The notes beneath the pieces are model-generated. The model was given only the letters and a program-made list of their open reading frames with translations. It did no database searches and was not told the DNA's origin. From Lewinella sp039816955 (GTDB lineage Bacteria > Bacteroidota > Bacteroidia > Chitinophagales > Saprospiraceae), in NCBI GenBank assembly GCA_039816955.1, contig JBCBWU010000188.1:1-14516 (forward strand): a stretch of 14,516 nucleotides of DNA, given 5' to 3'. Below are positions 1 through 6,754 of the stretch, piece by piece; the first letter of the stretch is position 1; each line of letters begins with the position of its first letter. Both the position numbers and the translations under genes were made by a program.

Positions 1-1
1 G

Positions 2-406
2 GCCTTCGATGCAGTCTGTCTTTTACAACCAACTACCCCGGTTCGCACCAGTGAAGATATTCAGTTGGCAGTACAGGCGTTTCGAAAGTCTGACACCGAT
101 TGCCTTGTTTCCGTTCAAGAGGTGCCGCATCAGTACAATCCGCATTGGGTTTTTCTCGCGAACAGTGATAGCCCAACCCTACGCATTGCTACGGGTGACG
201 ACACCATTATTCCCCGTAGACAAGCCTTACCCGCCGCATACCACCGCGATGGATCGATTTATATCACCCGATCAGAGATTGTACTGGAAAAGTCTTCGCT
301 CTACGGCGCATCAATAGGTTATGTGGTGCTAAATAATCCACACCAAGTAAATTTAGATACACCGGAAGACTGGCACTTGGCAGAGCAAATACTACAAGGA
401 GAATGA
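2..406 (+). CDS. neuA: CMP-sialic-acid synthetase-type cytidylyltransferase, 3' part (5' end outside window)
   Basis: C-terminal 134 residues of an acylneuraminate cytidylyltransferase-family protein, which activates a nonulosonic acid (sialic, legionaminic or similar) with CTP to give the CMP-sugar donor in the cytoplasm. The reading frame is open from base 2. It begins with the family motif LLQPTTPVRTSEDI, then SVQEVPHQYNPHW, RRQALPAAYHRDGSIYITR, and a C-terminal NLDTPEDWHLAEQ that resembles the usual IDTxxDxxLAE ending. The N-terminal CTP-binding part lies before the window. A TTG at 65 lies inside the conserved domain and is not a real start. The stop overlaps the next start as ATGA at 403-406. 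The family is clear; which nonulosonate it activates cannot be told from this fragment. Confidence 0.88.
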   Translation, partial: AFDAVCLLQPTTPVRTSEDIQLAVQAFRKSDTDCLVSVQEVPHQYNPHWVFLANSDSPTLRIATGDDTIIPRRQALPAAYHRDGSIYITRSEIVLEKSSLYGASIGYVVLNNPHQVNLDTPEDWHLAEQILQGE

Positions 407-1851
407 GTAAGACGGATATCTGCTACGTAGTATCCTTTGGCTTTGCCGCCCGGATGTTATTACAAACCCAACTGTTGCAACAACTGGCGGAAGCGGGCAA
501 ACGAGTTGCCATCATTGCGCCAGATATCAAAGACGGCAATTTGATAGCACTGGCCCAGCATTCGGGGGTTGAGCTTTTCGCCGCACCCGTGGAGAATAAT
601 TTGTGGAATGAGGACTACCTCTACAAACGCAAGTACTACCTGGAGGATATCAAGGCTAATCCAGCGCTCTGGGAAAAGCACATGTATAGCCTTTGGTATA
701 GCAAGTCAAAGCACCCCTGGCGGCGTATTCGCCCTTTATATTATCTGCTAATTCACCGCTTAATCAAGTTTTTTCCGGGGATTCGCAAACGCTTCTTGAG
801 ACGAGAAAAGCGTTATCTCTCTTCACCCAGAATAAAGACACTTCTGCAAGAAATTCAACCGCGTTTGGTCGTCTCGACTTATCCGGTCAATATTTTGGAG
901 GCACAAGTATTATACGCCGCGCGTGAGGCTGGTATTTCTACGCTACTGCATCTGCTAAGTTGGGATAATATTACCAGTAAAGGCCGCTTTCCCGTTTTGG
1001 CGGATCAGTATATCGCCTGGGGGGAGATTATGCAAAATGAGCTGAAAGCCTATTACCAACTTTCCAACGAGCAAATTCACCTGTGCGGAGTACCGCATTT
1101 CGATTATTACGAACAGTACCGCGGAGGAAAAGCGCACGAGCAAGAGTTAGCAGGAATGGGCCTAAATCCTTCCGCTCCTTACCTGTTTTTTGCCATGAGC
1201 GCAGAGCGTTTTACGCCCCACGAAATCGATATCGTGGAGCAGTTGGCGGAGGCCATTCGTGCTAATGCCTTTGGGCCAGAACTGCAATTGGTAGTACGGC
1301 CACACCCTCAGGTGGTGCAGGGAAATATGACCCGGCAGGGCTGGAAAACACGCCTGCAAAATCTGGTTGGTGATCGGGTAGCCGTAGACTGGCCGCGCTT
1401 GCTGAGTAGTGGCCTGCGCTGGAGTTTACAACAGGAGGATATGCATCATTTAGCGGCCCTACTAGCGGGGTGTAGCATCTGCTTAAATTCTGGTTCCACA
1501 ATTTCCATAGAAGCCCAATTGCTCAATAAACCCGTTGTTCTTACGTCTTTCGACGCGGGCTACCAATTACCCTATTGGAAATCTGCCCGTCGGCTGGTTG
1601 ATTATACCCACTTGAATAAACTGGTTGAATTAGGAGGGATTTCTGTTGTAAAAGACCAGAAACAGCTGCATTTACGAATTGATCAATACTTAAATGATAG
1701 TAATTGGAAGCAGGCAGAGCGACAAGCGGCCAGCTATCAGCAGTGTTATCAGCAAGATGGTAAGGCTACCGCAAGAGTTAAAGCTACCGTGCTACAAATT
1801 CTGCAAAACTTGGAGCAGCAGGATCATTATAGTGAGGCCTTAGAGGTATGA
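403..1851 (+). CDS. GT-B-like surface-polysaccharide glycosyltransferase (CDP-glycerol glycerophosphotransferase-like)
   Basis: A soluble 482-residue protein with the look of a two-domain GT-B transferase. The N-terminal half starts with a strand and helix (YVVSFGFAARMLLQTQLLQQ), and a later segment reads HLLSWDNITSKGRF, a pattern I associate with surface-polysaccharide transferases. The C-terminal half has LQLVVRPHPQVV and then CLNSGSTISIEAQLLNKPVV. This small and Ser/Thr-rich loop followed by Glu is typical of the donor-binding half in the CDP-glycerol glycerophosphotransferase/capsule transferase group. There is no signal peptide or membrane segment, though the basic stretch around residues 105-140 could touch the membrane. 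It follows the CMP-sugar synthetase by an ATGA overlap, so it may use that CMP-sugar, but this is inference. Donor, acceptor and CAZy family are unassigned. Confidence 0.72.
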   Translation: MSKTDICYVVSFGFAARMLLQTQLLQQLAEAGKRVAIIAPDIKDGNLIALAQHSGVELFAAPVENNLWNEDYLYKRKYYLEDIKANPALWEKHMYSLWYSKSKHPWRRIRPLYYLLIHRLIKFFPGIRKRFLRREKRYLSSPRIKTLLQEIQPRLVVSTYPVNILEAQVLYAAREAGISTLLHLLSWDNITSKGRFPVLADQYIAWGEIMQNELKAYYQLSNEQIHLCGVPHFDYYEQYRGGKAHEQELAGMGLNPSAPYLFFAMSAERFTPHEIDIVEQLAEAIRANAFGPELQLVVRPHPQVVQGNMTRQGWKTRLQNLVGDRVAVDWPRLLSSGLRWSLQQEDMHHLAALLAGCSICLNSGSTISIEAQLLNKPVVLTSFDAGYQLPYWKSARRLVDYTHLNKLVELGGISVVKDQKQLHLRIDQYLNDSNWKQAERQAASYQQCYQQDGKATARVKATVLQILQNLEQQDHYSEALEV

Positions 1852-2732
1852 GTAGGGTCAAATACATCTACATTTTATCCCAACGCTATTCGGGTTCAAC
1901 GCTGTTAAGCTTTCTCTTGGCCACCCACCCTGATATTGCTACTATTGGTGAGCGCCGTAAATTTTACAATAAAAGCTTTCAACCTGGACAGGGCTCTGCA
2001 CAGCGCTGTTCCTGTGGAGAATTGTTTGCGGATTGCGAGCACTGGCAGGGGATTTCTGAACGCATTCGTTCACGATTGGAGGCACGCCACTTCAGTACCA
2101 ATTTTACTGAGTTTGAGTTGTTCGAAACACCCATTTTAAATAAACTCTGGGATCGCTGGTTTAGCCCGCGTCTGTTTCGCAAGCTATATGCAGACTTATA
2201 CGAGGCTAATCAGGTGTTGGTGGAAGAAATCCTTGCACTTAATGAAAAGCCGGTCTTTTTGGATTCTTCTAAGTCCTATAAGCAGTTGCAACATTTACAA
2301 GAAATTGAAGCTTTTGACTTGAAGGTGATTTGGTTGTCACGAGATCCACGGGCTCAGGTCAGTTCTGCGCTCAAGTATAATTCTTGGACCGTACAGCAAG
2401 CTGCGGATACTTGGGTGGCCGAAATGAAACAATACGAAACCCTACTGCAAAAAGGGGGCTTTGATTTTCTGCCAGTGCGTTACGAACAACTGTGCCGGAC
2501 GCCACTAGAAGAGATGCGCCGAATTCTACAGTACTTGCAACTGGATGACCATGCTTTTTCCCTCGATTTTCGGGGTCAGGAACAGCATATCATGGGTAAC
2601 AAGAGCATGCGCTTAGGGGCAGACCGTAAAATTGAGGAACGCAAAGACTGGCAGGAGCGACTTAAGCCCGCAGAAGTGAGTCTAATCGAAACCATTACCC
2701 AGGCCTACACCAAATTTTATAGCCCTTCCTGA
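1848..2732 (+). CDS. Sulfotransferase A (PAPS-dependent, with Cys motif)
   Basis: A 294-residue sulfotransferase-family protein predicted to transfer sulfate from PAPS to a glycan hydroxyl or amine. The 5'-phosphosulfate loop SQRYSGSTLLSFLLATHP is at residues 11-28. The 3'-phosphate-binding element is WLSRDPRAQVSSAL, with Arg165 and Ser173 in the canonical R-x8-S spacing. LDSSKSYKQL is another common sulfotransferase segment. A cysteine cluster, C54-S-C56-G followed by C63, occurs in a subset of bacterial sulfotransferases and may bind metal or form disulfides. The C-terminal segment with DWQERL resembles the (W/Y)RKAL segment of the two other sulfotransferases here. No signal peptide is visible, so it would act in the cytoplasm on a lipid-linked or nucleotide-linked intermediate. 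Its ATG overlaps the upstream stop (ATGA) and its own TGA overlaps the next ATG by one base. The acceptor is unknown. Confidence 0.85.
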   Translation: MSRVKYIYILSQRYSGSTLLSFLLATHPDIATIGERRKFYNKSFQPGQGSAQRCSCGELFADCEHWQGISERIRSRLEARHFSTNFTEFELFETPILNKLWDRWFSPRLFRKLYADLYEANQVLVEEILALNEKPVFLDSSKSYKQLQHLQEIEAFDLKVIWLSRDPRAQVSSALKYNSWTVQQAADTWVAEMKQYETLLQKGGFDFLPVRYEQLCRTPLEEMRRILQYLQLDDHAFSLDFRGQEQHIMGNKSMRLGADRKIEERKDWQERLKPAEVSLIETITQAYTKFYSPS

Positions 2733-4060
2733 TGCGTTTTGATCTAGATCGCTTGCTTTTTCAAATCCTTTGCCTCTATGCCTTTGTGGTACCCTTTGAG
2801 CTGGTGTTGGAGATCTTCTTTGGAATAGACACCATCTTCAAACCCTACCGAGTGGTCTGCCTGGTGTTAATTGGACTTTACGGAATACGAGTCATTCGGG
2901 ACGGTGGGCTGAAATTAAGCCGTGATTTCAAAGAGGATAGCTACTTGTACCTGGTTTTTGTGTACGGTATTTTGATATCGTTCTATAACATGATTGTAGC
3001 GGAGTTCTCTCTGGGAAAGTTCTACAATGAGGTATTCCAAACTGGTTTATACTTCAGCGTTTTTGTAATAGTCAAGAGCCTGCCGATGACTCGGGAAGAG
3101 TTGCAGAAATTACAGCAATTTCTCTTCTTAGGCCTAGTAGTAAATGGCTTGTATGTGTTCCTGAGTCGCTATGTTTTTTTGACCCTCGGGCGCCAATCTG
3201 GATTCTTTGATAACCCTAATTATCTATCCTTGGGAATGATTTACGCACTAGGGTATATAGCGGTGAATTTAGAACGAGGCAAATATTATGAAAAACTACT
3301 GCACCTCTTTCTGATTGTAGTATGTGGAATGACGTTTTTGATCGCTGGTAGTCGCACTGGTGCGATTGTTATGGCCGCGGTAGTGCTTCTGATTCTCAGC
3401 TTTCAATCATTGCGTTCTATTCTAATTGGCGTGGCTATGCTGGCCGTATTAAGCCCGTTCTTCTTCTTGGGATCGGATAGTAGCGGTAGCCGTACTAATA
3501 CCATTCTGGAGGAGCGGTTGCAGGACCGAGACATCACTGATGATCCCCGATTTCCGATTTGGGAGGGAGTAATAAGAGCTTCTCAACAAACCTACTTTAT
3601 TGGCCTGGGGCTGGGGCAATTTGAAGCTCGTTTCCCAGAGTTCTACCGGGAAGAAAATAACCTGTTGATTTACGAAATATTGAGCTTTGGCTATCACTTA
3701 TCGCCGCATAGTGACTATATGGCCGTACTCATTACCTACGGTATTATTGGTCTGGTGTTTTTTCTAATGTTTCTATTCTATTCTGTCCGGAAGATATTAA
3801 GACAGCTCTGGACCAATACGGATCGCTATATCTACCGACTACAGCTGCTTGGCATCGTGACAATTATCATTTTTGGCGTCGCTGCGGAGAATTTTGTGAG
3901 CGGTTTATATTGGATGATACTAACTCTAAGTACCAAGAGCATCTACGAAGCTACTGACTCGAAGAGCACTAGCGAATCAAAATTGCAAAGTAAATATGAG
4001 CAAACTATTAGTGACGGGTTCGTCGGGCCTGATCGGCTCGGAGGTCGTCCGCTACTTTAG
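2732..4060 (+). CDS. O-antigen polymerase/ligase-family (Wzy/WaaL-like) membrane protein
   Basis: A polytopic inner-membrane protein of 442 residues with about ten hydrophobic segments, the first at about residues 8-32 and the last ending near 410. Features of the O-antigen ligase/Wzy_C superfamily are AGSRTGA in a membrane segment (Arg208) and a large loop after about residue 245 (FFLGSDSSGS onward). That loop ends in SPHSDYMAVLITYG (His326) just before a transmembrane helix. These enzymes polymerise undecaprenyl-linked repeats or ligate glycan to an acceptor at the periplasmic face; the sequence alone does not decide which. The start shares one base with the upstream stop (TGATG). Oddly, the last 21 residues (422-442) are read from the first 65 nt of the next gene in another frame, and the tail after the last helix is polar and low complexity. 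A frame change near the 3' end is possible. Confidence 0.8.
   Translation: MRFDLDRLLFQILCLYAFVVPFELVLEIFFGIDTIFKPYRVVCLVLIGLYGIRVIRDGGLKLSRDFKEDSYLYLVFVYGILISFYNMIVAEFSLGKFYNEVFQTGLYFSVFVIVKSLPMTREELQKLQQFLFLGLVVNGLYVFLSRYVFLTLGRQSGFFDNPNYLSLGMIYALGYIAVNLERGKYYEKLLHLFLIVVCGMTFLIAGSRTGAIVMAAVVLLILSFQSLRSILIGVAMLAVLSPFFFLGSDSSGSRTNTILEERLQDRDITDDPRFPIWEGVIRASQQTYFIGLGLGQFEARFPEFYREENNLLIYEILSFGYHLSPHSDYMAVLITYGIIGLVFFLMFLFYSVRKILRQLWTNTDRYIYRLQLLGIVTIIIFGVAAENFVSGLYWMILTLSTKSIYEATDSKSTSESKLQSKYEQTISDGFVGPDRLGGRPLL
3996..4060 (+). other. 65-nt out-of-frame overlap of polymerase 3' end and epimerase 5' end
   Basis: The upstream polymerase-like frame stays open to TAG at 4058-4060, while the epimerase begins at ATG 3996. 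That ATG is firmly fixed by its Rossmann motif. All other overlaps in the window are 1 or 4 nt. The epimerase start itself reads ATGA, but here the TGA (3997-3999) is in neither gene's frame. TAA at 3991-3993 lies in that same third frame. A one-base insertion or two-base deletion in the upstream gene between 3973 and 3990, for example in the A-run at 3979-3982, would end it at TAA 3991. Confidence 0.75.
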
Positions 4061-5051
4061 CCGCTTAGGCTGGAAAGTATACGGCGTCGATAATAACATG
4101 CGGGCTGACTTCTTTGGTGATAAGGGAGACACGCGTTGGGCCCAGCAACAGCTGCAAACCACTTGCCCTACCTTCGAGCACGTCGAATTAGATATCCGTA
4201 ACCGCACGGCAGTATTAGAACTGCTAGAGCACCTCCGTCCAGACTATATCTGCCATACTGCTGCGCAACCCAGTCATGACTTGGCCGCTAGTCGACCCTT
4301 CGATGACTTTGATGTGAATGCAGTTGGTACCCTCAACCTTCTACAAGCGGCTCGCCTGTATTGCCCGGAATCTCCCTTTGTACATATGAGTACGAATAAG
4401 GTCTACGGTGATGCGCCCAACAATCTGGATTTAAAAGAACTGGAAACTCGTTGGGATTACGGTAGCCCGGATTATTACCACGGTATAAAGGAAAGCTTCA
4501 CCATTGACCAATCTAAGCATTCTTTGTTTGGAGCCTCCAAAGTAGCAGCCGATATTATGGTACAAGAATATGGTCGCTATTTCAATATGCCTACTTGCGC
4601 TCTGCGTGGGGGGTGTTTGACGGGGCCAAATCACTCTGGTGTAGAGTTGCACGGCTTCCTCAGTTATCTGATCAAAGTGAACATCACCGAAGGCGAGTAC
4701 ACCATCTTTGGGTACAAAGGCAAACAGGTGCGCGATAACATTCACTCGCTAGACGTGGCTCGATTTATTGAAGCTTTTTTTGCTGCGCCACGGATCGGTG
4801 AGGTGTATAATATCGGGGGCGGAAGGGATAATTCTACCTCCATTCTGGAAGCTTTTAAACGGATTGAGTCTATCACGGGTAACCCCATGCGCTACAAATA
4901 TTCGGATCAAAACCGAGAAGGTGATCATATCTGCTACATTTCTGATTTGAGCAAGATGAAGGCCCATTACCCCCAGTGGGATATCACCAAGGATTTGCAG
5001 ACCACTTTTGAGGAGATTGCCCAAAGCTGGGAAAAGCGTCTAGCAATATGA
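3996..5051 (+). CDS. SDR-family NAD-dependent sugar epimerase/dehydratase (CDP-tyvelose 2-epimerase-like) with Phe in place of catalytic Tyr
   Basis: A 351-residue extended short-chain dehydrogenase acting on a nucleotide sugar. The NAD-binding motif TGSSGLIG gives Gly8, Gly11 and Gly14, and the adenine-ribose acidic position is in YGVDNN. The core segment MSTNKVYGD (Ser132, Thr133) resembles CDP-paratose/CDP-tyvelose 2-epimerases. The active-site motif, normally YxxxK, reads HSLFGASK, so Phe178 stands where Tyr is expected while Lys182 is kept. The codon is TTT at 4527-4529. From memory, related sequences also carry SLFGASK, so this may mark a subfamily rather than a dead enzyme. Later conserved segments are RGGCLTGPNHSG, GKQVRDNIHSLDVA and YNIGGG. 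It probably supplies an epimerised sugar donor for the adjacent glycosyltransferases, but the substrate is not identifiable. Its stop overlaps the next start as ATGA. Confidence 0.83.
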   Translation: MSKLLVTGSSGLIGSEVVRYFSRLGWKVYGVDNNMRADFFGDKGDTRWAQQQLQTTCPTFEHVELDIRNRTAVLELLEHLRPDYICHTAAQPSHDLAASRPFDDFDVNAVGTLNLLQAARLYCPESPFVHMSTNKVYGDAPNNLDLKELETRWDYGSPDYYHGIKESFTIDQSKHSLFGASKVAADIMVQEYGRYFNMPTCALRGGCLTGPNHSGVELHGFLSYLIKVNITEGEYTIFGYKGKQVRDNIHSLDVARFIEAFFAAPRIGEVYNIGGGRDNSTSILEAFKRIESITGNPMRYKYSDQNREGDHICYISDLSKMKAHYPQWDITKDLQTTFEEIAQSWEKRLAI

Positions 5052-6199
5052 AAATTTTGCTCGTCAGCAGTAGTGTTCTACCATATCCTGGTGGTTCCAG
5101 TGTAATAGTAGAACAACTGGCACAGAATTTTTCGCGCCACGAATTGTTGGTACTTGGTAGTGCTCCCTTGTTGGGGCGCCAGTATTTGGAACGCCCGTCA
5201 GATATGCCAGCTTTTCTGAGTTTTCCTTGCGAATTCTCTTTATGGGGACGTGGCCATCGCTATTTCAAATGGCTGTTGCGCTATCAGTTCAAGCCACTGG
5301 TGCAAAGGGTTGAGCAACTGGTGCGCGAAAATGATATTGACTACATTATTGGAGTTTACCCCAATGATTTCTTTTGCCATGCGGCCTGCCGAGCGGCACA
5401 AAATTTGAAGATTCCTTTTAGCTCGTACTTCCATAATACTTACGTAGAAAACACCAATATCACAGACCCCAAGGCTCAGGATATTCAAGATGAAATCTTC
5501 TCCCAGTCGGAGCACATCTTTGTGATGAGTAAGGGGATGCAACGTTTCTACGAAGAGAAATACCAACTAGCTAAGTTTGTACCGCTGGTCCATACCTTTG
5601 ATGTTTATCCACCGGATGCAAGCTTAAGTGGATTGCCGGGAGTGGATAAGGAGGTATACCAGTTGGTAGCCATTGGCAATTTCAACGAATCTAACATCGA
5701 AGCAACCCGGAGATTTTTGCGGGCAATTGAGAACAACCAGCGCTATGAGTTGAACGTGTATACGCACGTACCTCCGATGCTATTACGGCAAAGAGGATTG
5801 GATACCAGCAGCTTTCACCTGCGTGGTTTTGTCAAGCCGGAGGAGGTGCACAATGTCTTACAGCAGTACGATATCTGTGTGCTCACCCACGGCTTCACCG
5901 GTGGTTATGGCGAAGTAGAATACCGAACGATCTTCCCCACTCGTACTATCCCTATGCTACTTTCCGGTAAGCCGATATTGGCCCATTCTCCGCCTAATTC
6001 GTTCCTCAACGATTTTATCAGCGAAAACCGCTGTGCAAGTCTAGTGGATGAAGCTTCTGAGTCGTCAATTATTGCTACCCTGGATCATCTGAGCGGTAGC
6101 TTGGAGCAGCAAGAGCAACTGGTACAAGCCGCTCGCAAAACCGCCGAGCAGTTCTACGGCCCGAATGTCGTGCAAACCCTAAAGGAAAAGCTAGCTTGA
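5048..6199 (+). CDS. Glycosyltransferase, GT4-like (GT-B fold)
   Basis: A 383-residue cytoplasmic glycosyltransferase. The N terminus MKILLVSSSVLPYPGGSS, with a Gly-Gly at 15-16 after the first strand, is typical of group 1 transferases. The second half begins near VAIGNFNESN, continues through FHLRGFVKPEEVHNVLQQYD (the strand-helix before the donor site), and ends with FPTRTIPMLLSGKPILAHSP. The classic E-x7-E signature is not clean; EVEYRTIFPTR sits about where it would be. It may therefore be a divergent member of GT4 or a relative. No membrane segment is seen. It sits between the epimerase and an acetyltransferase and may use the epimerase product. It ends in TTGA, whose TTG is the probable start of the next gene. 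The sugar and linkage cannot be predicted. Confidence 0.78.
   Translation: MKILLVSSSVLPYPGGSSVIVEQLAQNFSRHELLVLGSAPLLGRQYLERPSDMPAFLSFPCEFSLWGRGHRYFKWLLRYQFKPLVQRVEQLVRENDIDYIIGVYPNDFFCHAACRAAQNLKIPFSSYFHNTYVENTNITDPKAQDIQDEIFSQSEHIFVMSKGMQRFYEEKYQLAKFVPLVHTFDVYPPDASLSGLPGVDKEVYQLVAIGNFNESNIEATRRFLRAIENNQRYELNVYTHVPPMLLRQRGLDTSSFHLRGFVKPEEVHNVLQQYDICVLTHGFTGGYGEVEYRTIFPTRTIPMLLSGKPILAHSPPNSFLNDFISENRCASLVDEASESSIIATLDHLSGSLEQQEQLVQAARKTAEQFYGPNVVQTLKEKLA
6196..6199 (+). promoter_or_regulatory. TTGA stop/start overlap with inferred TTG start
   Basis: The glycosyltransferase stop (TGA 6197-6199) overlaps the TTG (6196-6198) that best starts the acyltransferase. It matches the ATGA joints elsewhere and suggests translational coupling by re-initiation. 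Confidence 0.6.
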
Positions 6200-6750
6200 G
6201 ATTAAGGTACAATAGCCTATTCTATAAGGTCACGGCAGTAGCCCGCTATTTTGTGGCACGTGCCTACTATGGCAGTCGCTTTCGCTGCACTCAGCTATCT
6301 ATGATTGGCAGCAATTGTGGTGTCCATATTTCCAAACAGGGCCAAATTAAGTGTGCGGGCAGGATAGTAGTGAATGACCATGTCATGCTACAGACTCAAG
6401 CTTCGGGTGTACTACAATTGGGCAAGCGTTTTGTAATCAATCGCTACAGTCGTATCGTTGCATACGAGCGTATTGAAATTGGCGATCACGTTACCATTGG
6501 GCAAATGGTAAGCATCCTTGATCATGACCATCACTATGATATGCAGGAGGGCCAACTCCGTTTATCTGGCTATGATACGGCCCCAATCAAGATTGGTAAT
6601 AATGTGTGGATTGCCGATAAGGTGACCATTCTACGCGGAGTAACGATTGGTAACAACGTTGTCATTGCAGCCAATGCTGTCATCAATAGAGATGTACCCG
6701 ATGGTTTGATCGTTGGGGGAGTACCCGCTAAAATTCTCAAAGAACTCTAA
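6196..6750 (+). CDS. Hexapeptide-repeat acyltransferase (acetyltransferase), TTG start
   Basis: A 184-residue left-handed beta-helix acyltransferase of the WbbJ/maltose O-acetyltransferase type, expected to put an acetyl (or other acyl) group on a sugar of the repeat unit. Hexapeptide repeats are visible from IGSNCGVHISKQG through IEIGDHVTIGQMVSI and IKIGNNVWIADKVTILRG to the end. His residues in DHDHH (109-113) include the likely catalytic base, and the C terminus VGGVPAKIL is typical of the family. The start is inferred as TTG at 6196, overlapping the upstream stop (TTGA). The first in-frame ATG, at 6301, would remove 35 residues. AAAGGAAAAG just upstream could act as a weak ribosome-binding site. 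The N-terminal 35 residues are basic and aromatic and may help membrane association. Confidence 0.85.
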   Translation: MRLRYNSLFYKVTAVARYFVARAYYGSRFRCTQLSMIGSNCGVHISKQGQIKCAGRIVVNDHVMLQTQASGVLQLGKRFVINRYSRIVAYERIEIGDHVTIGQMVSILDHDHHYDMQEGQLRLSGYDTAPIKIGNNVWIADKVTILRGVTIGNNVVIAANAVINRDVPDGLIVGGVPAKILKEL

Positions 6751-6754
6751 GGTT

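Noticed and set aside
9..317. Alternative reading frame overlapping the first gene
   Set aside because: The other frame (from base 2) gives a clean CMP-sugar synthetase C-terminus; this one has no family resemblance.
398..405. AAGGAG as Shine-Dalgarno for the gene at 403
   Set aside because: The purine run ends about two bases from the ATG, too close to work normally, and other starts lack such a motif; it is probably coding sequence.
6713..6754. Upstream extension of the amidotransferase start
   Set aside because: It would place residues before the Cys that must follow the initiator Met; GTG 6755 gives the canonical M-C-G-I.
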